From: Taudactylus pleione
Taxonomy: Eukaryota > Chordata > Amphibia > Anura > Myobatrachidae
Direction: 5' to 3'
Assembly (NCBI GenBank): GCA_031769625.1
Contig: JAUIMM010000566.1
Location: forward strand, 2,609,001 to 2,673,000
DNA: 64,000 nt
Shown: positions 10,968 to 21,999 of the stretch, piece by piece
How positions within the stretch are numbered: position 1 is the stretch's first letter
Layout of the letters: each line of letters starts with the position of its first letter
Program-made: the position numbers and the translations under genes
Notes under the pieces: model-generated
Seen by the model: only the letters and a program-made list of their open reading frames with translations
The model's database searches: none
Told to the model about the DNA's origin: nothing

Positions 10968-12616
10968 CAGTCAGGTGCATAAATATTGGGACATTGACAG
11001 AATTTTCATATTTTGGCCTCTATTCACCCCCACAATGGCTTTGAAATGAAACAAACAAGATGTGCTTTAACTGCAGACTTTCAGATTTAATTTGAGGGTA
11101 ATTACATCCAAATCAGGTGAACGGTGTAGGAATTACAATGGTTTCTATATGTGCCTCCCACTTTTTAAGGGGCCAAAAGTAATGGGACTATCAACTCAAA
11201 AGCTATTTCATGGACAGGTGTGGGCTATTCCCTCGTTATTTCATTATCAATTAAGCAGGTAAAAGGTCTGGAGTTGATTCTAGGTGTGACATTTGCATTT
11301 GGAATCAGTTGCTGTCGACTCTCAATATGAGATCCAAAGAGCTGTCACTATCAGTGAAGCAAACCATCAATAGGCAGAAAAATCAAAACAAACCCATCAG
11401 AGAGATAGCAAAAGCATTAGGTGTTGCCAAATCAACTGTTTGGAACATTCTTAAAAAGAAAGAACGCACCGGAGAGCTCAGCAACACCAAAAGACCCGGA
11501 AGACCATGGAAAAAACTGTGGTGGATGACAGAAGAATTATTTCCCTGGTGAAGAAAAACCCCTTCACAACAGTTGGCCAAATCGAGAACACTCTCCAGGA
11601 GGTAGGTGTATATTTGTCAAAGTCAACAATCAAGAGAAAACTTCACAAGAGTGAATATAGAGGGTTCACCACAAGATGTAAACCATTGGTGAGCAACAAA
11701 AACAGGAAGACCAGATTAGAGTTTGCCAAACAACATCTAAAAATGCCATTACAGTTCTGGAACAACATCCTATGGACAGATGAGACAAAGATCCACTTGT
11801 ACCATAGTACTGGGAAGAGAAGATTATGGAGAAGGAAAGGAACTGCTCATGATCCAAAACATACCACCTCATCAGTGAAGCATGGTGGTGGTAGTGTCAT
11901 GGCGTGGGCATGTATGGCTGCCAATGGAACTGGTTCCCTTGTATTTATTGATGATGTGACTGCTGACAAAAGCAGCAGAATGAATTCTGAAGTGTTTCGG
12001 GCAATATTATATGCTCATATTCAGTCAAATGCTTCAGAACTCATTGGACGGCGCTTCACAGTGCAGATGGACGATGACCCGAAGCATACTGCAAAAGCAG
12101 CCAAAGAGTTTTTTAAGGCTAAAAAGTGGAATGTTATGCAATGGCCAAGTCAATCCCCTGACCTGAATCCGATTGAGCATGCATTTCACTTGATGAAGAC
12201 AAACTGAAGGGAAAATGCCCCAAGAACAAGCAGGAACTGAAGACATTTGCAGTAAAGGCCTGGCAGAGCATCACCAGGGATGAAACCCAGCATCTGGTGA
12301 TGTCTATGCGTTCCACACTTCAGGCTGTAGTTGCCTGCAAAGGATTTGCAACAAAGTATTAAAAAGTGAAAGTTAGATTTAGGATTGTTTAGTTTGTCCC
12401 ATTACTTTTGGCCCCTTAAAAAGTGGGAGGCACATATAGAAACCGTTGTGATTCCTACACAGTTCACCTGATTTGGATGTAATTACCCTCAAATTAAATC
12501 TGAAAGTCTGCAGTTAATGCACATCTTGTTTGTTTCATTTCAAAGCCATTGTGGTGGTGAATAGAGGCCAAAATATGAAAATTCTGTCAATGTCCCAATA
12601 TTTATGCACCTGACTG
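10968..12616 (+). mobile_element. Full-length Tc1/mariner transposon, 1649 bp, with 221-bp inverted repeats
   Basis: Starts CAGTCAGGTGCATAAATATT and ends with its complement, flanked by TA on both sides (10966-10967, 12617-12618). Inverted repeats 10968-11188 and 12396-12616 are each 221 bp and nearly identical. The single transposase gene between them is broken by frameshifts. Inserted in the copia relic. Confidence 0.95.
11309..12360 (+). pseudogene. Tc1 transposase, frameshifted
   Basis: The N-terminal frame (11309-11515) carries the paired helix-turn-helix (IREIAKALGVAKSTVWNIL) and a GRPW hook region. A frameshift near 11505-11515 moves to 11506-12207, which carries the DDE core: TDE in NILWTDETKIH, D in VQMDDDPKHT and E in LNPIEHAFH. 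The last two are 34 residues apart, as in DD34E Tc1 enzymes. A second shift near 12205 leads to GKCPKNKQELKTFAVKAWQS and a stop near 12360. Catalytic residues survive, but the reading frame does not. Family proteins are about 340 aa, which matches the combined span. Confidence 0.92.
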
Positions 12617-12618
12617 TA

Positions 12619-12683
12619 TGTACAGTATCTGCTCTTATATGTGGATTATTTGATTATTACCCATGAAGAAGTAGAAGAGATCA
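12619..12683 (+). pseudogene. copia reverse transcriptase fragment D with altered YVDD box
   Basis: The frame gives LLYVDYLIITHEEVEEI. The catalytic YVDD of copia reverse transcriptases is YVDY here, so this copy is dead in that position independently of the insertions. Confidence 0.85.
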
Positions 12684-13317
12684 GTGGTGGCTCCTAGACT
12701 TGAGGGGGGCTGGCTGGTGGCACACGGTACACCACATACAGATACTTTAAATTATGTTAATCTATAGCATAAAGTTTTAATAACTAAGAGAACACCCTCT
12801 TCATAAATAGAGGTTTTGGGTACATTTGTACAGAAGTGGAAAATGGAGACTGGGGAGAGTAGTATAGAGATAATGGGCCTGATTCCAAGCCGGACACAGC
12901 TTCGCCTGTATTATCGCCTTTTGCCGCAGTCGTAACTGTGTCTTAATGCTAAATACTAGTATCAGTCCTTCCCTGGTGTTCATCCATGCATCTGAATGTG
13001 CAACGAGTGAGACGCCCACTTTAGATGCTGTAATACCTCCTGAAAATAATAATAGTTAGAACACTAAGCCACCATTATGAAAAAAAATCTATATATTTAT
13101 AACACAATTCTTGATATTTTATTGTGTGCCGATATGTGACTTTTCACCAGTGCTACCTTGTGCACGGGGACATTAACACCCAGGGGGGCCGATGTGCAGC
13201 GGGCCCCTCCCCACACCCAGTCTCACATCTTATCTTGTGGGTCTCCCCAGCTCTACGGTACCATCTTCCCAGTGATATTTGGAAAGATGGCGCTGCGCAG
13301 TGAGAGCGAAGACGCCA
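12684..13317. mobile_element. Insert of uncertain class in the copia relic
   Basis: Starts CAGTGGTGGCTCCTAG, a hAT-like terminus, and separates two parts of the copia domain. The interior has a GGGCCTGATTCCAAGCCGGACACAG stretch (12876-12900) like the MITE family at 51035. The right boundary and target duplication are not clear. Confidence 0.5.
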
Positions 13318-13700
13318 AGTGAAGTTCTGGACTCATACTTAGACAATAAAGACCTGGGAGAGAAAATGGACGCTATTCTATTCAGTCAGGCTTCAGAAAT
13401 TGGTACAATTCTCAATCAGTTTGGAATGTCAGAACCACAAAGTGTGACACCACCAATGGAGACATCATCTCTGAAATTAGAAGACAATCTCTTACCAAAT
13501 AATGAACAGTACAGACAAGCAGTGTGGGCACTTTTATATGTGGCAACTAGTACAAGACCTTATATTTCAGTAGCTATGTCTCATCTTTGTAAACGTGTGA
13601 GTAAACCTCATGAAAGAGGTAGGATTGCAATTAAGAGATTATCTATAGATGATCTCCTTGGTATGCAGTTGTACTTTGTTAATACTTTTCCAGCAGCCAA
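13318..13700 (+). pseudogene. copia pol fragment E (end of reverse transcriptase)
   Basis: The frame from 13279 reads VLDSYLDNKDLGEK, FGMSEPQSVTPPME and YRQAVWALLYVATSTRPYIS, then RVSKPHERGRIAIKRL. This corresponds to the DLG, F-x-M and YR-x-x-x-G-x-L-x-YL-x-x-TRPDI landmarks at the end of the copia reverse transcriptase. The RNase H part is not seen after 13700. Confidence 0.9.
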
Positions 13701-13707
13701 ATATATA

Positions 13708-14130
13708 CGGAAATGTATCTCAACATTTTTCACCGCTCATATATTTCTACTCATAGGGGATCTCTAATGGTCATACTGGATAGTTCTATTTGCCCTGAAT
13801 GTAGACAATCTTCTGCCGATTTCTATCATTGTCTGTGGGCCTGCCCCTCTGTAAAAGTTTTATATGGGAGTTTTGGCATTTTGCCACTAATTATTTAGTT
13901 AGTTATGCCCCACTCACCCCACAATGGGCAATTTTGGGGATTTTAGCCACAGGGATTAGAGTTCCTAGAGATATTAGGAATTTACTTTTAGCAATTTCTT
14001 AAACTTAAACTGTTTAAAGAGAAACTCTTTTTTATTTTTCATATGGATTGGCTGGAGGCCTCTTTCCAAAAGGAAACATGCACTGAAAACGTTTTATAGA
14101 AGTTTTACCTGCTATATCTCAAAACTTCCA
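13708..14130 (+). pseudogene. LINE (L1-like) ORF2 C-terminal fragment
   Basis: The frame 13713-13898 gives CPECRQSSADFYHCLWACPS, fitting the C-x2-C...H-x4-C zinc knuckle near the end of L1-type ORF2 (CxxC...ADxxHxxWxCP). The remainder to about 14130 is decayed 3' sequence. Only this tail of the LINE is present, as expected for 5'-truncated insertions. Confidence 0.7.
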
Positions 14131-14212
14131 TAACACATGTGTGGTATGATTGGAGTAAATTTTTAATTTTTTTATTTTTTTTAAGTAAATTTATGAGGGA
14201 AAAGGGGAGAGC

Positions 14213-14461
14213 ATGGGTGAACAATATGTCCCATGTTTTGCCCACAAAATCAACTTGGTGGTTCAGAATATTTTTTTTAAATTAAAGGGGCATGCAGGAG
14301 ATGCTGTCTGTGCCCATAAACATTTCTGCACATGTTTGGCATTCAGCAACCACATGTCAAAGATTGTAGCAGCAGTGGCAGTTCAACTTACAACATGGCA
14401 CATCAGGAAACAAATGTTTTTATTATTGAAGAGGCCCGAGGGAGTTGGAGTATGTATGTAG
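14213..14461 (+). pseudogene. hAT transposase fragment (CFAHKINLVV region)
   Basis: The frame reads YVPCFAHKINLVVQN, matching HVPCFAHTINLVVHN at residues 607-621 of the intact transposase. It continues through a degraded stretch (AFSNHMSKIVAA, resembling the FRHSATACRRL part) and ends at a stop. It is on the opposite strand from the N-terminal remains of the same relic. Confidence 0.7.
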
Positions 14462-14942
14462 TTGAAGGCAGGGAAAGAAAGATTTGAATAGTAGTAAATT
14501 TTATTTAATTTTTTGATTCTGAAGCGAATTTATGAGGGAGGAGGGGAAGGGAGGAGGGGAGGCATTTACAAAAATAATTTTACTCATTCACATCAGTGCT
14601 TGCCCCAGAAGAATCCTTGAGCACTATGCCTGCTGCTGCTGCTGAGAGTGGATTTTCATCCCAGAAGGGGATCAGGAAGACTACTAGTAGTGCTTTTAAA
14701 AAACAATTGACTGTTAAACAATCCTTTGCAAAGATTCCACTTCACTAGAAAAGGAATTCCAAACCTGTTCAGGGACATTAATAAAAAAGCTTAATTAGTG
14801 GCCTCCAAAATGCCTTTGTACCCACTGTCCAGATTTAAGGTTTAAGTCTAATGTTGTGTCTTTCTTAAGAATCCTCAAGCGCTATGCCTGCTGCTGCTAC
14901 TGGGAGTGGATTTTCATCCCAGAAGGGATGAAGACGTTGTGT

Positions 14943-15090
14943 CTTTCTTCCCAATGGATACAGATCTGAAGAGATGTAAAGAGCTGTTGGTAAGCAAATT
15001 GTCAGCTCAAGTGTCACATGATGCAGCAGTGGCTTCTCCTTTGGTTTCCCCAGCAAGTGCAGATGAGTCAACACAACCAAGTTTTTTTGT
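14943..15090 (+). pseudogene. hAT transposase fragment (FPxDTxLxRCKxLLV region)
   Basis: The plus-strand frame gives VSFFPMDTDLKRCKELLV and a following SAQ...AAVASP stretch, matching VSLFPADTSLQRCKDLLV at residues 810-827 of the intact transposase. Just upstream is a second copy of a 55-bp phrase (GCTATGCCTGCTGCTGCT... at 14625 and 14880). It encodes an MPAAAAxSGFSSQKG peptide resembling the SAAGNL region, in duplicated form. Confidence 0.7.
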
Positions 15091-15690
15091 CTTGTGCCCA
15101 GGAATGACAGTGGGCATTTCCTTATCATGGGCAACAAATTGTTCATCCCCTGGTGCCTAATTTACACAAACATCCTCATCAACAACATCCTCATAATCAA
15201 CATCCTCAGCATCAACATCCTCATCTTCAACATCCTTATTAGCATCAGCTACACTAATTTCCTACTCATTCTGGTGAACTTCCACAGAAGCATCCTCAAT
15301 TTCTATGTCAGCATGTTTACTTGTGCTTATATCAGCATAAGAGGCAAAACCACCAATCATAAATAAAGGCCAAGGCCTTAGCCTTTCCTTGCCACTTCAT
15401 GTGGTGAAACTGGCATATTGCCAATTTTATGTCTTTCCACAGCTAACTTTCCCTTTGATGTTTTCTTCTTTACCACTGTAAAAGATTGGTTCTTGCTTTT
15501 AGATGCCCTGACTTAAGCCCTATATGCCCTTGGGCATCGGCTTTAGTAGTTGATGTAGAAGGACTAGTATCGTCATGACTGGTGACACTGGCAGCAGCTC
15601 CAGCACTAGTATGTGGTTCCTGCTCTCCTCTCAACTGCTTGTTCTCCATATCAACAAACACAAATGAAGTGGGGTACAGCACACAAGTCA
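15080..15690 (-). pseudogene. hAT transposase N-terminal relic
   Basis: On the minus strand this resembles residues 15-245 of the intact 1037-aa transposase. Recognisable pieces are SAGAAASVTSHDDTSPSTST with KADAQGH (intact: ATSHDIDDNMPSTSS, KADAQCH) at 15530-15610. The stretch around 15090-15150 matches the PGETVVVRGMKKPITVMPG segment. Between them lies an expanded GAGGATGTT-type repeat (15170-15240) coding for acidic residues. Interrupted by stops. Confidence 0.7.
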
Positions 15691-15709
15691 ATTTGTACCA
15701 ATTTTAAAT

Positions 15710-16300
15710 ATTACACTGCAGTATCAATGACCTACAGTGTCACAAGATTTTTTATGAATAAGAATAACACAATGTGCTGTCACTTACAGTGTCACAAGAT
15801 TATTTATGAATAAGAATAACACACTGCACTACCACTTAGTGTCACAAGATTAATTAGTTATGAATAAGAATAACACACTGCGCTTCCACTTACAGTGTCA
15901 CAAGATTATTTATGAAGAAGATTAACACACTGCACTACCACTTACAGTGTCACAAGATTAATTATTTATGAAAAAGAATAACACACTGCACTTCCACTTA
16001 CAGTGTCAGAAGATTAATTATTTATGAATTAGAATAACACACTGCGCTACCACTTACAGTGATGTCATTAGGTTTTATATATAATGCATATTATTTAGTA
16101 CTTTGTTGTGGTCTTGTAGTCAGCGTGTAGACAAATCATTTATTCACAGTTGAGGAAAGAAGTGAAAACTTTAATATTAGCCTGCGCTACCACTTACAGT
16201 GTCACAAGATTAATTATTTATGTATAAGAATAACACACTGCACTACAACTCAGTGTCACAAGATTTTTTTATGAATAAGAATAACACACTGCGCCATGAC
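15710..16300. repeat. 50-57-bp tandem array inside the hAT relic
   Basis: The phrase CAGTGTCACAAGATT followed by TTTATGAATAAGAATAACACACTGC recurs at about 15741, 15793, 15843, 15899, 15951, 16006, 16199 and 16257, with indels. It occupies the same place (upstream of the transposase start) as the 160-bp array in the intact element but shares no obvious sequence with it. A block without the repeat (16060-16190) interrupts it. Confidence 0.85.
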
Positions 16301-16305
16301 TTTTA

Positions 16306-16499
16306 GGGGTAAATTTACTAAAGTGAGAGTTTTTAGAAGTGAGTTTTAGAAGAGATGTTGCCCATAGCAACAATCAGATTCTAGCTATTATCTTCTAGAA
16401 GGTGCTAGTTAAATGTTAAGTAGAATCTGATTGGTTGCTATGGGCAACATCTCTTCTAAAACTCACTTCTAAAAACTCTCACTTTAGTAAATTTACCCC
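16306..16499. mobile_element. PIF-like MITE, 194 bp, near-perfect palindrome
   Basis: The ends GGGGTAAATTTACTAAAG and CTTTAGTAAATTTACCCC are perfect inverted repeats, and the arms pair almost to the centre (TTGCCCATAGCAAC against GTTGCTATGGGCAA). The left flank is TTA; the right flank is ACA rather than TTA. Same family as 17598-17978, 59821-61278 and 26160-26350. Inserted in the hAT relic. Confidence 0.85.
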
Positions 16500-17329
16500 A
16501 CAGTGTCACAATACGTGGACAGTAAACTGTGGTCTTGCCGACAATGTCGCCAAACAATAATAGCGCAGCTAAGTTGCTAACATACACACACAAAAAAGCA
16601 CTTTTATTTTTTTGGACACTGTGGAAGAGCACCCCTGAATGAGGCAGGAGCCCCTTGATGAACAACTCAGACAGCACCCCTTTTTTATGGACAACAAAGT
16701 GCAGACAGACCACCTGCAGAGTCACAAATATGTGGACGATAAACTGCGGCAGTGTCATCGTACAATAATAGCTCAGCTAAGTTGCTAATGCACACACAGA
16801 AAAAAAAGAAAAAAGCACTTTTATTTTTTTTACACTGGGGAAGAGCACCCCTAATTGACAGAGAACCCTCTCCCTGGACAACACAGCAACCTTTATGGGC
16901 TGCAGCCCTAGCCTGATGGACAGGACAACAACAAGACAGCAGCAGCCAGAATTAATTGACAGAACAAGTGACACAGCAGCTGCAGCACCCACTGAAGGAA
17001 GCCCCCCTTTATATACTGCAGCCTAAGCCCCTTTATGGACAACACAGCAGCAGCCTTCAGGTCAATTCCCAGACTGGACACACACACTGAGTGACTGACA
17101 GTGACTGACTACGTCTGCTAGCTTCTCTCTCTACAGCCGGAGTGAAAATGGCGCCGATCGCGGAGACCTTTATATAATCCAAAACCCGCGAGAATCCAAC
17201 AGCAGGAGGATGACGCTTTTTGCCTCGTTTTCGGATCCAAGTCAGGCGGGAAAACCCCGAGCCTAGCTAGGTTATCAACTCGGATCTGGAAGTTCGCAAG
17301 GATCCGGTTCTTGGACCCGCTCATCTCTA

Positions 17330-17597
17330 GTTCACAGGCACATGTGCCATATAAAATAAAAACAGTACTGATGTCCCCGGACTCTTGATTAAGTCAAGTA
17401 ATTAGTGATTCTAAATGGAGCAGTATTTAAGGTGACAAAGGAACAAGTCTTATTGAATGAAAGGTATGGTTATAAAGAAGTAGGAGATTGGGCTTTAAGA
17501 CACCGTTTATACTTGGCACAGTGCACCTAGATTTTTCCGCCACTCCATATATGCAGGTACTCTTCCTTTACAGAGATTGTTACCCGTGAGAGAGTAA
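17330..17597. other. Short unassigned interval
   Basis: Begins with GTTCACAG, which would be the right copy of an 8-bp target duplication for the hAT relic. The left copy was not found. Nothing else recognised. Confidence 0.4.
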
Positions 17598-17978
17598 TGG
17601 GTTATATACTAAACTGTGAGTTTATGAAAGTGGAGTTGTTGTCCATAGCAACCAATCAGATTGTAGCTATTATCTTCTAGAAAGTGCTAGATCACAGGTT
17701 CTCAAACTCGGTCCTCCAAACAGTGCATGTTTTCCAGGTCTCTTCACAGAATCACAGGTGGAATAATTAGCTCCATCTGTGGATGTTTTAAAATGTGTCC
17801 GTGAGTAATGACCACACCTGTGCACCTGCTCGGTGACCTGCAAAATGTGACCTGTGTGGGGTCCTGAGGACCGAGTTTGAGAACCACTGTGCTAGATACA
17901 TGATACGTAGAATCTGATTGGTTGCTATGGACAATACCTCCACTTCTAAAAACCTGCACTTTAGTAAATATACTCCTA
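17598..17978. mobile_element. PIF-like MITE split by a small hAT-type element
   Basis: Arms GGGTTATATACTAAACTGTGAG...CCATAGCAACCAATCAGATT and AATCTGATTGGTTGCTATGG...CTTTAGTAAATATACTCC match the family at 16306-16499. The insert at 17693-17889 interrupts it. Confidence 0.8.
17693..17889. mobile_element. Small hAT-type element (Charlie-like ends), 197 bp
   Basis: Ends CACAGGTTCTCAAACTCGG and CCGAGTTTGAGAACCACTG are inverted and resemble the CAGNGGTTCTCAAA termini of Charlie/MER-type hAT elements. Exact 8-bp duplication TGCTAGAT at 17685-17692 and 17890-17897. Confidence 0.9.
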
Positions 17979-19684
17979 GGTGTGCACAGTGGGCTATCCA
18001 GAGCCACCAGTGCAGAACCAAGACATGAAGCACGCTTCCTAACTGTGGCCTATTCTGTTCCTATCTTCTGTTAATAAATTATCTTGTTTGTTTGAAATTG
18101 AACTGCTCTACATAATATGGCTGCACTGTGATAATATGAAAGAGTAATGATAGTCATAATTTGTGAGATTATTGCAAGAAAGCAGAGACAAATAACCTCT
18201 ATTTTTAGACGTAAACTACACCACTCTTATTGTTTTGCAGTGCTTGTTGGAAGTGAAATAGTTAAAATGTGTGTTATCCGTCTCTCTAATAGCCAATCAA
18301 GAACAGATTGATGCCCTGCGGTGTGCACAGCTAATACAGAACCAGCACAGAATGTAATCTGTCTTATGTATAGATTATGTAGCACACTGCACCATCTGAT
18401 TAACATGTGCCATAAACATCCCAGAAGAGGTTTCATTACATTACAGACCAGAAACAAGCAGAATATTACAGCTATGTTTTAAAAGCACAGACGACTTGAA
18501 TGGGCGCATTTTTTTATTACTGTTGTCACCTTTCCTCTCATCAAACTGTAACCTTCGTCTTCCCTAGTTCTACTTAGAATTATGTTTATAATGCATATGA
18601 AATCTATGTATTTCAAAACTATATAATAAACATCTATTATGCCTAATGCCCCAATAACCACATTTGTACATTTCTAAAAATTGCTCCAAAAAACGTTCTG
18701 CGTACATCAAAATAAAATGTGTAATCTCCAATACAATGTTGCCCTCTTGTGGTCAGTTTTGTCATTCTATGCTTTGTACATTTTCCAGGGTACTACAGTA
18801 TTATTAGGGGAAATTCCAAATATAGGCCTAGGATGCATGCTTCAAAGCTTGGAGACTGGCATTTACTACATAATCTTTATATTGACCATCGATGTCCATG
18901 GCTGTCCCTAGTATACTGTGCTTGAACTTGAATAAAAAAAAATAAAAACATGATTTTTTTTAAAACTATTGGAAAATCGATAAGAATCGATAATTGGCAC
19001 TAACATAGGTGGCCAGGGCTCTTCTGTGGTTATATGTCCCAGGCGCCTGTTCCTTTCTGAAGTCGCTGGATTGGGGCTGCTGCCAGCCTGCCAGACCACT
19101 GCGACCAGCAGTGATCGGCAGACAGATCGGCAGACACTGGGGAAGGATCCAGGGGTGCGGAGGAGCCGGGATGTCCCTCTGGGATTGGTGGCTGCTGGAA
19201 GAATATCTTCTGGCAGACGCTCACTGGCATGGTTAAAAAAATATGCTATTTATGTGTGTCGTTTTGCCTATATTAAACTCACTTTTTCAAAACCACATAT
19301 AAAATTTCTAACAACAGGCATTTTGTAAAAATTGCATGTTGATAATCCCCCCACCCCTACACAGACCCCCACACACACACACATTTTTATGTTGCTTCTC
19401 TTTGGGGACAGATATCCAATAGTGGCATCTATTCTACAGTAAGAAGGTTGTGTCGATAGATGGATGTTCTGTGGGCAGAGATTAGTGCTGGGCTTACAGG
19501 TCTCTGGAATACCATGTACTGCATACAGATGTGTCTTCATAAACTGTGGCTCAAGTTGCTGGGGCATGCAAAAAGTTGAGACAAAGCCGTGGATAGACGT
19601 GCTAAGACGCAAGAGGGTTCATGCCATGCAGTACAAATCTTGACCGCTAGGTGGCCTGTGCTCTGCTGATGAAAACTATAGTAC
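17979..19684. other. Interval without recognised gene
   Basis: Mixed AT-rich DNA. A GC-rich block at 19010-19240 carries repeated GGCAGACAGATCGGCAGACA, and a short (CA)n occurs at 19370-19383. Small open frames here (60-114 codons) show no domain. Confidence 0.4.
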
Positions 19685-20650
19685 TGTATACACTTAAGTG
19701 CCAAAATTCATGGGATAGATACCTAGTATCATGTAGGACCCCCTCTAGCCCAGCGAAGTGCAGCAACTCAATGTGGCATCAATTCCACAAGTGGATGGAA
19801 GACCTCTGGAGAGATGTTGACCCATGCCATCTGAATAGCTTCCTACAACTCCCTGATATTTGTAGGTGCAAGAATCTTGGATGTGAATTTACCTCTCCAC
19901 TACATGCTCTAATTCTGGACAACGTGAGACCAATGACATGGTGCATCATACTTCTGAAATATTCCATCGTTGTGGGGGTACATGAAGTCCATGAAGGGAT
20001 GCAAATGGTCATCAAGCAAAGCAGAGTAGAGGTTACCGGTCAATGATGTGTTCAGGTGGACCAGCGAAACCAACCCATGCCATGTGAACACACCCCACAC
20101 CATTATGGAGCCACCACTAGCCTGCACTGTGCCTTGTTGACAACTGGGGTCCATGGCCATATGGGGTCTGCGACGAACCCTACCATAGCCCCGAAGCAAT
20201 TGGAACCATGACTCTTCAGACCTTACCACATGTTGCTAGTCTTAGAAAGGTCCAATTAGTGATGTCATGTACCCAGGTGAGGTGCGGTGTCCAGTGTCGT
20301 AGCATTAACAGGGACACTCTGGTGGGACGTCTGCTGCCATAACCCATGGAAGCTAAAGAACGCTGCACTGACCTGCTGGATATGCGTCTGGTACCTCCTG
20401 TATTGAATGTGGATATGATTTGAGCCAGTGTTACTTGTCTGTTACCATGGACAATTCTGGCGAGATGTCACTGGTCACGATCATTAAGCACTCGTGGTCG
20501 GCCACTGCGGTGTCCACGGTGGGTGGTAATGCCTTCCATGAGGTATTCCTGGGACACAAATAAAAATGTAGATCGAGGAATGTTGAATGTCCACACAACT
20601 TCGGAAATGGAATGTCGCAGAAGTAAATATGCATTAAATCTAATTTCTAA
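19685..20650 (-). pseudogene. Tc1/mariner transposase relic, minus strand
   Basis: A 106-codon minus frame (20229-19909) reads SEESWFQLLRGYGRVRRRPH, MVWGVFTWHGLVSLVHLN and DDHLHPFMDFMYPHNDG, typical of Tc1 transposases (S/DE-S-R-F, GG-S-x-MVWG, HPF). Further upstream pieces (20431-20659, minus) contain FNIPRSTFLFVSQEYLMEG and HRSGRPRVLNDRD, the DNA-binding domain and GRPR box. The left end near 19690 has CACTTAAGTGCCAAAA, a Tc1-type terminus. Several frameshifts. A different family from the element at 10968. Confidence 0.88.
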
Positions 20651-20659
20651 TGCACCCAA

Positions 20660-21990
20660 GTGGAAGACCCTGTATAATAAATGGGTAAATGAGAGTGAAT
20701 GTGGGAGTCTTTTTTTTATTTATTTTTTCTTAAACTCCCCATCGCCTGATGAGTGTTCTCTCCTAACAGTGCAGGGTAAATCATCAACCATAGTCATAAT
20801 GAAATAATGACACAGAGACTTATATAAGGGGAAAGGAAGGTCAGCTTTATTTAATTTTAAACTAATTAAACTATTTAATGTATAACTGAACTACTGTAAC
20901 TAATAGAATAAGAAAGAAAGACAGACAAAGTATGGTGGCGCAGAAAGAACGGCCCCACAATGCAAGATCACCAACTGCATACTCACATCCATCTTCTAAA
21001 TGGGAGGCGAGCAGCCAGCCCATTACCACGCCCAAGGTATCCACCTCCCACCCCAATGACACGACGTGAGGCTCACCTGGTTAGGTGGTTGCCGCTGACC
21101 CCAGTAGGGTAAAATCAGCCTAAGCCATGTATTGGAAGGGAGAGCACCTCAAGCTCCAAAGACAGATGGTGACTGCTACCGTTCTTTCCCGCCACAAGAA
21201 AAGCTGACACCAAACAACTCCATGAATAAGGGAGGGAGGGCGGGAAACAGCCGACCAGAGAAATTTCTATAAAATGGCTGCCAAGCAGCAACTCTGAAAT
21301 AGCACTGACCCACCCCCTGCCAATCCTATAGGATAACCCCACCCCACAACACTAAACAACTAGACCCTTCTTGTCTAGAGGCCGATACCCACACGCTCAG
21401 GTGTTTTCTTTAACTCCTTGCATATGAAATGCACTCCATCTTAATTCTACAGTGTGTGTGTGTCCTGTTATTTGTTTAATATTGTTTTTACAGGTGGACT
21501 ACGGGTGCCAGCAGGCCCTTGATGCCTAAGCATGCTGACACTTGTAATTTGACAAGTGCCATCCTGCCCTGGCATACTTGCTGGGACCATTATTTCCCCT
21601 GTAAAAAACAATATTATTATTTTAAAGATAACATTACCTGCGTACCCACCATAAGCTTAGAGTGTCCGTAGGGATTACTCCATCACACTAAACTTGTAGC
21701 AGAACACTTAAAAAAATGTTCAGTGTATAAAAATAAATAAATAAAAACAAATCATACTCATAATAAGCTCCACCAAGACTACAGTAGTATATTTATATAA
21801 ATTCTTGCACATTATTGGATAATGAAATAAAAATGAAGCGTATTAAGACATACAGTAGTCTTGTGTCATTTAATACTTTGGCTATTTGACAATAAAAAAG
21901 TATACCTAATGTATACAGAATCGGGAACTGGTGTGAGTAGTTATATAAGCTGCTGTAATAGGAGATAGTCAGTCTCCAACATAAATCACC
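20660..21990. other. Unassigned interval
   Basis: No gene or clear element ends. 20820-21370 is GC-moderate with short frames (63 and 75 codons, minus) and could be an unrecognised repeat; the rest is AT-rich. Confidence 0.35.
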
Positions 21991-21999
21991 AGAATATTA

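Larger units (their letters stand above)
9325..13700 (+). mobile_element. Ty1/copia retrotransposon relic with nested insertions
   Basis: Five plus-strand pol pieces lie in the expected order: 9325-9746, 10269-10390, 10694-10967, 12619-12683 and 13318-13700. They are separated by a family C repeat, a hAT-type element, a complete Tc1 element and a further insert. The reverse transcriptase landmarks ARLVAKGYSQKYSEDYDATF, TAFLNGDIEEELYITQPEGF, LLYVDYLII and YRQAVWALLYVATSTRPYIS are copia-type (Hydra-like lineage). LTRs, gag and integrase were not recognised. Confidence 0.88.
14200..17329 (-). mobile_element. Rearranged, decayed hAT element related to the intact one
   Basis: The right end reads inwards TAGAGATGAGCGGGT (ends at 17329). 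Next to it come motifs shared with the intact element: AAAATGGCGCCGA, CCAAAACCCGCGAGA, GGCGGGAAAA and GAGCACCCCT. On the minus strand 15080-15690 matches the N-terminal part of the transposase (around its residues 30-245), with stops and gaps. Yet 14213-14460 and 14940-15080 encode other transposase pieces on the plus strand, so the copy is inverted internally. No left terminus could be identified. Confidence 0.75.
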
